From Alkalicoccobacillus plakortidis (GTDB taxonomy: Bacteria; Bacillota; Bacilli; Bacillales; Bacillaceae_D): a stretch of 64,000 nucleotides of DNA. The notes below the pieces were generated by a model, which did not search any database, had not been told where the DNA came from, and saw nothing but the letters and a program-made list of their open reading frames with translations. Numbering within the stretch: position 1 is the stretch's first letter; each line of letters opens with the position of its first letter. The stretch covers positions 1,178,001 to 1,242,000 of the forward strand of contig NZ_JAMQJY010000001.1 in NCBI RefSeq assembly GCF_023703085.1, in the 5' to 3' direction. Shown piece by piece: positions 53,721 through 64,000 of the stretch. A program made the position numbers and the translations under genes.

Positions 53721-55148
53721 TCACCCTCTCTCAGAAGCTGCTACTTCAGACTTAAATGATCGTACATCTACAAAATGACCTGCAATCGCTGTTGCTGCCG
53801 CCATTTCAGGACTCACTAGGTGCGTACGGGAGCCTTTCCCTTGTCTTCCTTCAAAGTTACGGTTAGATGTGGACGCACAACGTTCCCCTTCAGGCACAAC
53901 GTCAGGATTCATACTCAGACACATACTACAGCCTGATTCACGCCATTCAAATCCTGCTGCTTTAAATAGTTGATCCAATCCTTCTTTTTCCGCCTGCTTT
54001 TTAACACGCTGTGAACCAGGAACAACTAACGCACGAACGTGATCTGAAACTTTTTGTCCTTGTATGACTCCCGCTGCAGCTCTTAAATCACTGATACGAG
54101 AGTTTGTACAGGAGCCGATAAACACATGTTGTACTTTAATAGAAGAAATCGGTGTACCCGGTGTTAGGTCCATGTACTCTAACGCCTGCTCGATACCTCT
54201 TCTTTCCGATTCACTTGTCGCATCATCTGGAGATGGAACGGACTCGGAAATGCGCACTCCTTGCGAAGGATCTGTTCCCCAGGTTACCATCGGTTCAATC
54301 TCAGATGAATCAATTGTCACGGTCCGATCATAAACGGCTCCCTCATCTGTAGCAAGCTCACTCCACTGCTGCTTTGCCACTTCAAAGGCCTCACCTTGAG
54401 GCACATAAGTGCGTCCCTCTAAATAATCGAAAGTCACTTGGTCTGGACTGATTAAGCCAGCTTTAGCGCCTGCTTCAATTGACATATTACAAATGGTCAT
54501 TCGCTCTTCCATCGTTAAACCACGAATCGCTTCGCCTGTAAATTCAATAATGGAACCTGTACCAACATCTACTCCAAGCTTAGAGATAATCGCTAAAATA
54601 ACATCTTTTGCAGAAATACCAGTACCAAGCGCACCTGTTATACGTACCTCAAGTGTTTTAGGTTTCGATTGCCACAAGGATTGAGTGGCAAGAACGTGCT
54701 CAACCTCACTAGTACCAATTCCAAAAGCAATGGCACCAAATGCGCCATGAGTTGACGTATGACTATCTCCACACACAATGGTTTTACCCGGTTGTGTTAG
54801 TCCTAGCTCAGGACCAATTACATGAACTATGCCATTTTCAGGACTTCTAAGGTCAGCAATTTCCACTCCAAATTCTTTACAGTTTTCCGCAAGAGTGTCC
54901 ATTTGTTTACGTGCGATCATATCAGTAATATCATAACGATTCACCGTTGGAACATTGTGATCCATTGTCGCAAACGTGAGATCTGGACGTCTTACCTTTC
55001 TGCCAGCTAAACGTAAGCCTTCAAACGCTTGTGGAGACGTTACTTCATGCACAAGATGTAAGTCTACATATAATAAGCTTGGTTTCCCCTCTTCTGCCGT
55101 CACTTCATGTGCATTCCATATTTTCTCGATAATTGTTTTAGGTGCCAT
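53721..55148 (-). CDS. leuC: 3-isopropylmalate dehydratase large subunit
   Basis: The protein has 475 residues. The three [4Fe-4S] ligand cysteines are in [14 protein letters not shown] (about 347) and [13 protein letters not shown] (about 407 and 410). [21 protein letters not shown] is the family substrate loop. The ATG at 55148 follows GAGGAGG. The usual active partner is LeuD, encoded next. Confidence 0.97.
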   Translation of the reverse strand: MAPKTIIEKIWNAHEVTAEEGKPSLLYVDLHLVHEVTSPQAFEGLRLAGRKVRRPDLTFATMDHNVPTVNRYDITDMIARKQMDTLAENCKEFGVEIADLRSPENGIVHVIGPELGLTQPGKTIVCGDSHTSTHGAFGAIAFGIGTSEVEHVLATQSLWQSKPKTLEVRITGALGTGISAKDVILAIISKLGVDVGTGSIIEFTGEAIRGLTMEERMTICNMSIEAGAKAGLISPDQVTFDYLEGRTYVPQGEAFEVAKQQWSELATDEGAVYDRTVTIDSSEIEPMVTWGTDPSQGVRISESVPSPDDATSESERRGIEQALEYMDLTPGTPISSIKVQHVFIGSCTNSRISDLRAAAGVIQGQKVSDHVRALVVPGSQRVKKQAEKEGLDQLFKAAGFEWRESGCSMCLSMNPDVVPEGERCASTSNRNFEGRQGKGSRTHLVSPEMAAATAIAGHFVDVRSFKSEVAASERG

Positions 55149-55179
55149 TGCGATTCCTCCTCTTTTTGACATTGTTTAT

Positions 55180-56265
55180 TTATTTGGTGCTTTTCGTTAT
55201 ATAGTGAAGAACTGTGTCCGTCATCTCAGTTGTGGACACTGCTTCTTGATTTCCATATACAAGGTCAGCCGTTCTAACGCCAGAATCTAATGCCTGGTTA
55301 ATTGCATCCATAATTGCTTCAGACTCTAATTCCATTTTGAACGCATATTTAAGCATCATGGCAACAGAAGCGATGGTTGCTAATGGATTAGCTAATCCCT
55401 TACCAGCGATGTCCGGTGCCGATCCATGAATTGGTTCATAAATGCCTGGACCTTCTGCACTTAAGCTTGCTGATGGAAGTAAACCTAGTGATCCAGAGAT
55501 CATCGATGCTTCATCACTTAGAATATCACCAAATAAATTTTCAGTTACCAATACGTCAAATTGACGCGGATTCCGAATCAACTGCATCGCAGCGTTATCT
55601 ACAAGCATATGTTCAAGTGTGACGTTTGGAAATTCTTCTGCTATTTCATTGGCGATTTGTCTCCATAGTCTACTTGATTCCAAAACATTCGCTTTATCTA
55701 CAGACATGACCTTACCGCCACGTACCTCTGCTAATTCAAAGGCCATACGAACAATTCGTTCAATTTCACTACGTTTGTATGAAAGAGTATCAACGGCTGC
55801 TTCTTCTCCGTCAACGTCCAAGCGCTCGCTCGGTTCACCAAAATAAAGACCACCCGTCAACTCCCTGACGATTAATAGATCAATGCCTCGCACAACCTCT
55901 TCTTTGATAGTAGACTCTGAAACCAAGCTATTATAGATAGAAACCGGACGTAAATTAGAGAATAACTGCAACTCTTTTCTAATTCTCAAAAGACCCTTTT
56001 CAGGACGAAGGTGTGCAGGATAGCTATCCCATTTTGGTCCACCGACCGCTCCTAGAAGAATGGCGTCAGACTCTCTACATAGGTCCAACGTTTCTTTCGG
56101 AAGTGGATCTTCAAACTGATCGACTGCAGTGCCTCCGATTGCTGCCGTTTGATAGTTAAATTTATGACCAAACTCAATTCCAATCTTATCTAAAACACGT
56201 GTTGCCTCTGTTACTACCTCAGGTCCAATTCCATCACCCGGTAGAAGCGTTATCGTTTTTTCCAT
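55180..56265 (-). CDS. leuB: 3-isopropylmalate dehydrogenase
   Basis: The 361-residue protein has LLPGDGIGPEVVTEATRVL, RPEKGLLRIRKELQLFSNLRP (substrate arginines), the catalytic Tyr/Lys in LTGGLYFGEPSER and MSVDKANVLESSRLWR, the metal site NLFGDILSDEASMI and the NAD site EPIHGSAPDIAGKGLANP. It oxidises and decarboxylates 3-isopropylmalate. Confidence 0.97.
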   Translation of the reverse strand: MEKTITLLPGDGIGPEVVTEATRVLDKIGIEFGHKFNYQTAAIGGTAVDQFEDPLPKETLDLCRESDAILLGAVGGPKWDSYPAHLRPEKGLLRIRKELQLFSNLRPVSIYNSLVSESTIKEEVVRGIDLLIVRELTGGLYFGEPSERLDVDGEEAAVDTLSYKRSEIERIVRMAFELAEVRGGKVMSVDKANVLESSRLWRQIANEIAEEFPNVTLEHMLVDNAAMQLIRNPRQFDVLVTENLFGDILSDEASMISGSLGLLPSASLSAEGPGIYEPIHGSAPDIAGKGLANPLATIASVAMMLKYAFKMELESEAIMDAINQALDSGVRTADLVYGNQEAVSTTEMTDTVLHYITKSTK

Positions 56266-56278
56266 AAATATAACTCTC

Positions 56279-58859
<2,581 letters not shown>

Positions 58860-58900
58860 TTAGTTTTAGTTTTTTATATGTGGAATGTCACTTGTTCCCG

Positions 58901-59422
58901 TTAATTAATTAAACTGAGCCGGTTAGGGTCAGAGAGTACCTTTTTGGAGCTACGACTTAAGGCGGTTTCACCTGTTCGTGCTAATTCTTTGATTCCATAT
59001 GGTCGAAGCAAGTCAATGAGAGCTTCGACTTTTTCGTGATCACCAACAACTTGCAATGTCATACTCTCGCGTCCAATATCAATCGTCGAAGCACGGAATG
59101 TATTAACAAGTGCTGAAATTTCCCCACGTTGCTCCGGGAAAGCCACAATTTTAATTAAGGCAAGTTCACGGGCAATGATCGATTCATCTGTAATGTCTTT
59201 TACCTTTAGAACATCTACTTGTTTGTGGAGCTGCTTAAGCACCTGTTCAATGTTATTCATCGTGTCAGCAACGACAACAAACGTCATTCTTGATACGGAA
59301 GGGTTCTCTGTAATGCCAACTGTGATACTTTCAATATTAAAATGTCTTCTAGCAAATAGTCCGGTGATCCGATTTAGTACACCGGAGCTATTGTTTACAA
59401 GTGTGGAAACCGTTCGCTTCAT
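58901..59422 (-). CDS. ilvN: Acetolactate synthase regulatory subunit
   Basis: The 173-residue protein starts with an ACT domain ([37 protein letters not shown]) that binds valine for feedback inhibition, followed by the ALS_ss C-terminal domain. It partners IlvB. The start overlaps the ilvB stop by 4 nt. Confidence 0.96.
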   Translation of the reverse strand: MKRTVSTLVNNSSGVLNRITGLFARRHFNIESITVGITENPSVSRMTFVVVADTMNNIEQVLKQLHKQVDVLKVKDITDESIIARELALIKIVAFPEQRGEISALVNTFRASTIDIGRESMTLQVVGDHEKVEALIDLLRPYGIKELARTGETALSRSSKKVLSDPNRLSLIN

Positions 59423-61156
59423 GGTTTTACCCCCTCCATTTGGTGGTGTCCTTTGCCCGGACAGATCATTGGGTAGACATTCTCATCTTTTGCTACTCTA
59501 AAGTCCATTAAGACTGGTCCATCATGAGCAAGCATTTCATCAATTGCTGATTCCATGTCTTTTAATTCATCAACCCGCATCGCTTTAATTGAATAAGCTT
59601 CAGCAAGTTTGACAAAGTCGGGCTGTATCGGGAACAAGGAATTAGAATAACGTTCTCCATGGAACAATTGCTGCCATTGACGAACCATTCCGAGTGATGC
59701 ATTGTTCACAATCACAATTTTGACTGGGAGATTTAGTTCCTGCAGAATCGACAGTTCTTGTAACGTCATTTGGAACCCTGCGTCTCCAATAACTGAGACA
59801 ACGGTTGATTTTGGTTCTGCAATTTGTGCACCAATCGCCGCTGGGAACCCAAATCCCATTGTTCCAAGACCACCTGAAGTGACCCAACGATTCGGCTTAT
59901 CAAATTTATAGAACTGAGCCGACCACATTTGATGGTTGGCCAACATCCGTTGTCACAATCGCCTCGCCTTTTGTTTTTTCGTAAATTTTTTCAATTAAAT
60001 GCTGTGGTTTGATGATTTCGTTTTCTTGCTTATACCAAAGCGGATAATCTGATTTCATTTTTTGTAAATCAGCCTTCCAAACGGCATGCTCTGCTTGCTC
60101 TCCATCTTCAGCAATCAACAGTTTCAGAGCTTCTTTAGCATCTCCAACAACCGGAATCTGGGTTTCGATATTTTTACCAATCTCAGTTGGATCAACATCA
60201 ATATGAGCAACCGTTGCATACGGCGCAAAATAGTCAAGCTTTCCTGTTAAACGATCATCAAATCGAGCGCCAATATTAATCAGTAAGTCGGCTTCATGCA
60301 AAGCCATATTGGCTGCATATGTCCCGTGCATCCCTGCCATTCCTAGATGTAATTCGTGATTACCAGGAAAGTTTCCAAGACCAAGCAAAGTATTAACAAC
60401 AGGAATTTGTTGTTGTTCAACATACTCAGCTAGTTGCTCACTTGCTTTAGCATGTAAGATACCGGCACCCGCTAAAATAACTGGTTTTTTTGCATTTGAA
60501 ACTGCCTCAGCAAGCTTACGAATCTGTTGTCGATTCGGTATAACTGTTGGCTGATAACCTGGAAGATTCACTTCCTTACTGTAATCAAACAATCCCGAAT
60601 CCTGTGACACATCCTTTGGTAGGTCGATTAGAACTGGACCTGGTCGACCCGTTGTTGCAATGTGAAAAGCTTCTTTAATGATTCTCGGAAATTCCTCTAC
60701 CGAGCGAACTTGGTAGTTATGTTTTGTGATTGGCATGGTAATACCTAACATATCAGCCTCTTGAAAAGCATCTGTACCAATAACTGATTTTGCAACTTGC
60801 CCCGTAATAACCACAAGCGGAAGGGAGTCGATCATCGCATCAGCAATTCCTGTGACAACATTTGTTGCTCCAGGACCAGATGTGACAACACAGACACCAG
60901 GCTTACCAGATACTCTTGCGTAGCCTTCTGCTGCGTGAATTGCCCCTTGTTCATGTCTCGCCAGGATATGCCTGATCCCTGTTTTATAAATCTCATCATA
61001 AGTTGGAAGGATGGCACCTCCTGGATAACCAAAGATGACTTCAACGTTCTCTTTTGCTAATGCCTCAATAAGCATGCCTGACCCCGACAGTTCTTTAGGT
61101 GCCTCAGTGTTCTCAAGGTTCATAACAACTTCCTGATTCTTTGTTTTTGTTGACAT
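59419..61156 (-). CDS. ilvB: Acetolactate synthase catalytic subunit (one apparent frameshift)
   Basis: The complete protein is about 579 residues. The thiamine-diphosphate enzyme has [15 protein letters not shown] with the catalytic glutamate in [18 protein letters not shown], and the ThDP/Mg motif [21 protein letters not shown] shortened, ending VIVNN. The frame breaks around 59934-59942 after AIVTTDVG; removing one base (CAACCAT to CAACAT) restores [15 protein letters not shown]. The start at 61156 follows AAAGGAGGAGC. The gene comes directly after the leucine T-box. Confidence 0.94.
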
Positions 61157-61194
61157 CTTTGCTCCTCCTTTTTGAGTTCGTAAGCGTATGGGAT

Positions 61195-61500
61195 ATTTAT
61201 TTAAAAAACAAAAAAATCTTTCCGCGCCCAACAAGCCACGATTGTAGCTGAAGGGGCGAAAAGATTTACTTTTCACGGTACCACCCTAGTTCACCGAAAT
61301 CTATTCGGTCTCATGGACAGAAGTTCTGTCCGTTTTAATAACGAGTGTTGGTACACCCGGTCTTCTTATTAAAGCAGTGATTGTCACTGCCTGTTCAGAT
61401 AGACTCTCTGAGGTGAGTTTCAGAACATCCTCTGCACCGTTTCTCAGCAACACGGCTCTCTTTAGCAGAATGATTATTCTTACTTTCCTCATCAACGATT
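61195..61500 (-). ncRNA. T-box riboswitch, leucine (ilv-leu leader)
   Basis: AGGGTGGTACCGTG (61287-61274) is the T-box sequence, followed by a terminator in which AAATCTTTTCGCCCC pairs with GGGCGCGGAAAGATT before seven T. Stem I lies 61390-61500, with AG bulges (GAGGAAAGTAAG, AAAGAGAGCCG). A CTC triplet in GAAACTCACC at 61417-61415 fits a leucine specifier. It lies between ilvD and ilvB, so it gates ilvB-leuD but not ilvD. Confidence 0.93.
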
Positions 61501-61506
61501 TAACGA

Positions 61507-63174
61507 TTAAATTTTCATAACTCCACCTGTGTTAGCAGATGTGACTAACTTTGAATAACGAGCAAGATAACCCTTTTTCACTTTCGGCTCAGGCTCAGTC
61601 CAACCAACCTTACGACGAGCAAGCTCTTCTTCATCAACGAGCAGATGAATTCCTCGATTCGGAAGATCAATCTTAATTTTGTCTCCATTTTCAACAAAGG
61701 CAATTGGTCCACCTTCTGCCGCTTCCGGAGAAATATGACCAATGGAGATGCCTCGAGATGCTCCTGAGAAGCGACCATCTGTGATCAGAGCTACCTTTGT
61801 ACCAAGCCCTCTACCTTGGATCGCTGACGTTGGTGCAAGCATTTCCGGCATTCCCGGACCGCCTTTTGGTCCTTCGGTACGAATAACAACGACGTGACCT
61901 TCTTTAACTTCACCTTTATTTATCTTTTCTTGCGCTTCTTCTTGAGATTCAAAGACAATCGCTTCTCCTTCAAAAACTTGGATTGAAGGATCAACTGCAC
62001 CTACTTTAATAACTGCCCCGTCTGGTGCAAGATTACCAAACAAAATGGATAATCCACCCACTGGACTATATGCTGTGTCTTTGTCCCTTATAACCTCTTT
62101 ATTTGTTACTTCTGCATCTTTCACATTTTCATAGAGGCTTTTTCCGGAAATCGTAATTCGATCCGGATGAACCGCACCCTCGATTTCACAGAGTTGTTTG
62201 ATAATTGCACTTACACCACCAGCTTGGTGAACATCATCCATCGAATAATCTGATGCTGGGCTGATTTTACAAAGATACGGAATCCTTTCAGCAACTGTAT
62301 TAATTCGATTCATGTCATATTCAACTTCTGCTTCATGAGCAATAGCTAATGTATGAAGGACTGTGTTTGTCGATCCACCCATTGCCATATCTAAAGCAAA
62401 TGCATCATCAATGGTTTCTTGTGTAATAATATCTCTTGGTTTAATATCTTTTTCAATCAGGTTCATCAAGTGCTTTGCAGCGTCCTTAATCAACTGATGA
62501 CGTTTTTCTGATGTAGCAACAATTGTTCCATTACCCGGAAGTGCTAATCCAAGCATCTCCATTAGCGAGTTCATGGAATTTGCTGTGAACATTCCTGAAC
62601 ATGATCCACAAGTTGGACAGGCCTGCTGTTCAATTTCAAGCAGTTCTTCTCTTGTCATTTTACCGGATGAGAAAGCTCCAACGCCTTCAAAAACGGATAC
62701 AAGCGACAAGCTCTGACCTTCTTTTGTACGTCCGGCTTCCATTGGTCCACCAGAGACAAAAACAGAAGGAACATTCGTCCTAACGGATGCCATCAACATA
62801 CCTGGTGTAATCTTGTCACAGTTCGGAATATAAAACACTCCATCAAACCAATGCGCATTTATAACGGTCTCAGCAGCATCACAGATAATCTCTCTACTTG
62901 GGAGAGAATATCTCATCCCGATGTGACCCATTGCAATTCCATCGTCAACACCAATTGTGTTGAATTCGAATGGTATCCCACCGGCTTCAATAATCGCTTG
63001 TTTTGCAACTTCAGCAAATTTATTCAGGTGCATATGACCTGGTATAATATCAATATATGAATTACAAACACCGATAAACGGTTTGTCCATATCCTCTTCA
63101 CTAACACCGGCTGCTCTAAGTAAGCTTCTATGCGGTGCACGATCAATACCCTTTTTAATCATGTCACTTCTCAT
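61507..63174 (-). CDS. ilvD: Dihydroxy-acid dehydratase
   Basis: The protein has 555 residues with the start at 63174 (GTGGGAG about 9 nt upstream); an in-frame ATG at 63210 is possible. Fe-S ligand cysteines are in [31 protein letters not shown] and [17 protein letters not shown]. The C-terminal [24 protein letters not shown] is the family signature. It produces the 2-keto acids for valine and isoleucine. In B. subtilis ilvD is elsewhere; here it heads the ilv-leu operon and has its own promoter. Confidence 0.95.
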   Translation of the reverse strand: MRSDMIKKGIDRAPHRSLLRAAGVSEEDMDKPFIGVCNSYIDIIPGHMHLNKFAEVAKQAIIEAGGIPFEFNTIGVDDGIAMGHIGMRYSLPSREIICDAAETVINAHWFDGVFYIPNCDKITPGMLMASVRTNVPSVFVSGGPMEAGRTKEGQSLSLVSVFEGVGAFSSGKMTREELLEIEQQACPTCGSCSGMFTANSMNSLMEMLGLALPGNGTIVATSEKRHQLIKDAAKHLMNLIEKDIKPRDIITQETIDDAFALDMAMGGSTNTVLHTLAIAHEAEVEYDMNRINTVAERIPYLCKISPASDYSMDDVHQAGGVSAIIKQLCEIEGAVHPDRITISGKSLYENVKDAEVTNKEVIRDKDTAYSPVGGLSILFGNLAPDGAVIKVGAVDPSIQVFEGEAIVFESQEEAQEKINKGEVKEGHVVVIRTEGPKGGPGMPEMLAPTSAIQGRGLGTKVALITDGRFSGASRGISIGHISPEAAEGGPIAFVENGDKIKIDLPNRGIHLLVDEEELARRKVGWTEPEPKVKKGYLARYSKLVTSANTGGVMKI

Positions 63175-63334
63175 TGCTACCCGCTCCCACTTCACTGTAA
63201 TCTCTGTTATAGCCATGTTAAACATTGTCATGGGCAAAACATTAAGTCATTCTAATTATTCGGTGATCTTTTACTAGAGCTCTTTGTTAACATTTCTTAC
63301 GTCCTTACTTAAAAGTGTTTCGTTATTGAGACTT

Positions 63335-63363
63335 ATCATACGCCTCTTATATGCGAGGGTCAA
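63335..63363 (-). promoter_or_regulatory. Sigma-A promoter of ilvD
   Basis: On the minus strand TTGACC (63363-63358), a 17-bp spacer, TATGAT (63340-63335). The 5' untranslated region would be about 155 nt. Confidence 0.85.
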
Positions 63364-63446
63364 CCATTTTCACGAAAATAATTTGATAATTTAGATAGAT
63401 TCGTTATAATGTATGCGGTTACATACTATTCATTAAAAAGTTTTAG

Positions 63447-63484
63447 CTATTTTCAAAAATTCTGTCATATTTTTTTGAAAATAG
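63447..63484. promoter_or_regulatory. 13-bp perfect inverted repeat upstream of ilvD (candidate CodY-type operator)
   Basis: CTATTTTCAAAAA (63447-63459) and TTTTTGAAAATAG (63472-63484) are perfect inverse copies with a 12-bp spacer. Each arm resembles half of the CodY box AATTTTCWGAAAATT. A further near-palindrome ATTTTCGTGAAAAT lies at 63366-63379, just upstream of the ilvD -35. CodY control of ilv-leu genes is known in B. subtilis; binding here is inferred. It could equally serve the divergent gene at 63510. Confidence 0.5.
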
Positions 63485-63509
63485 GGCATAGTACAATTAG
63501 GTGATGACA

Positions 63510-63919
63510 ATGAAACGATTAAAACGTTTTTTTCAGAGAATTTCTTTTATTAAACCATTTTTACTTGTGTTTAATCCAAAACCGCTAAACCATCTAGTGC
63601 TCGTGACAGACAGTTGGAGAAGATGTCCTGATGTAATGGATAAAAAATTGTGTGAAATCCTCCATCAACGCAACTTGTATCCAACACCTAACCAAACGAT
63701 TTATGGCGTTCATACGAATGTCGCTCTCATTCCTTACAGGTTAGCTTTTGTAAAAGCTAGTTCACAAGCTAAGCAGGAACGGATCAAACGAGTGTTGCAA
63801 AAAAAGGGTGGACGGTGTACTTCTATACACCTGAAAATGTAAATAATAGCGACCCTTCTTGGCTCCAAGCAATCACAACACATTCAAATAATACAAAAAA
63901 CGCCTATTTGCAAACATAA
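63510..63919 (+). CDS. Unrecognised basic protein (one apparent frameshift)
   Basis: I do not recognise the family. The ATG at 63510 (TTAGGTGAT upstream) encodes MKRLKRFFQRISFIKPFLLV and a basic protein with PKPLNHLVLVTDSWRRCPDVMD. The frame stops at 63842, but if the seven-A run 63799-63805 had eight, it would continue as LQKKGWTVYFYTPENVNNSD to a stop at 63919, giving about 136 residues. The repaired end is more protein-like (WTVYFYTP). There is no membrane segment. It is divergent from ilvD and ends in a strong terminator. Confidence 0.65.
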
Positions 63920-63945
63920 GTTGCAAAAGGCGTTTTTTGTATTAC
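63895..63945. terminator. Terminator after the unrecognised gene and before the tRNA
   Basis: AAAAAACGCCT pairs with AGGCGTTTTTT with a second inner stem TTGCAA/TTGCAA. It is symmetrical and so may serve both the plus-strand gene and the minus-strand tRNA. Confidence 0.88.
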
Positions 63946-63968
63946 GTATGTAAAAAAGATAATCCTGA

Positions 63969-64000
63969 CGTCCCAGGAGAGATTCGAACTCCCGACCGAC
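63969..64000 (-). tRNA. tRNA, 3' part only (probably tRNA-Arg)
   Basis: Minus strand: GGTCGGGAGTTCGAATCTC is the T arm (stem GGGAG/CTCTC, loop TTCGAAT), followed by the acceptor strand CTGGGAC and discriminator G. CCA is not encoded (TCA follows). The anticodon is beyond the right edge; arginine is suggested only by the acceptor and T-arm sequence and is uncertain. Confidence 0.85.

Noticed and set aside
61301..61495. 64-codon minus-strand frame just upstream of ilvB as a leader peptide
   Set aside because: It coincides with stem I and the T-box; its codons have no run of branched-chain residues, and the RNA structure explains the conservation.

Overview
The window looks like chromosome of an endospore-forming member of the Bacillaceae. 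Evidence is the sporulation genes spoIVFA, spoIVFB, spoIIB, spoVID and ysxE, and a gene order that follows the Bacillus subtilis backbone (spoIVF-minDC-mreDCB-radC-maf ... spoIIB-comC-folC-valS-ysxE-spoVID-hemLBDCXA-engB-lon-lonB-clpX-tig-ysoA-leuDCBA-ilvCNB). An alkaliphile-type Bacillus is my guess from overall character, not something the sequence proves. Nearly all of the backbone is on the minus strand.

Layout. 1-9986: end of spoIVFB, spoIVFA, then inserted plus-strand and small genes (aldo/keto reductase, moaB/moaC, a DJ-1/PfpI stress protein), then minD, minC, mreD, mreC, mreB, radC, maf. 10709-13772: an S9 peptidase and spoIIB. 13908-26387: a type IV pilus locus placed around the ancestral prepilin peptidase gene, made of pilO, pilN, pilM, pilD/comC, a major pilin, pilC, pilT, pilB, a VanW-like protein and a membrane protein, plus three divergent plus-strand minor-pilin genes, the last encoding a pilin with a very large repetitive C-terminal domain. 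26453-35238: folC, valS with a T-box, a small membrane protein, ysxE and spoVID. 35627-41854: the complete hemAXCDBL haem precursor operon. 42101-43288: two small plus-strand envelope genes. 43425-52970: engB, lon, lonB, clpX, a free-standing ClpX zinc-binding-domain protein, tig, ysoA. 53137-63174: ilvD, a T-box, then ilvB-ilvN-ilvC-leuA-leuB-leuC-leuD. 63510-63919: an unrecognised small gene. 63969-64000: the 3' end of a tRNA.

Main discoveries. (1) A c-di-GMP-II riboswitch with an overlapping terminator precedes the major pilin gene (17964-18073); its architecture predicts that c-di-GMP turns pilin expression on. (2) A tip-adhesin-like giant pilin is encoded divergently (24828-26387). (3) A 52-residue stand-alone copy of the ClpX N-terminal zinc domain lies immediately upstream of clpX (49956-50114). 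(4) A strict 20/21-bp alternating tandem array (41-bp period) lies at 2087-2472, and a second family of 20-bp arrays occurs at two other places. (5) Four terminators share an almost identical hairpin including its loop. (6) At least eighteen single-base frame disruptions occur in about fourteen otherwise well conserved genes. Ten of them are the same event, CTGG read as CTTGG, seen on both strands. This argues for a sequencing or consensus artefact (or a DNA-level mutational signature) rather than real pseudogenes or programmed frameshifting. I therefore annotate those genes at full length and mark the disrupted positions.
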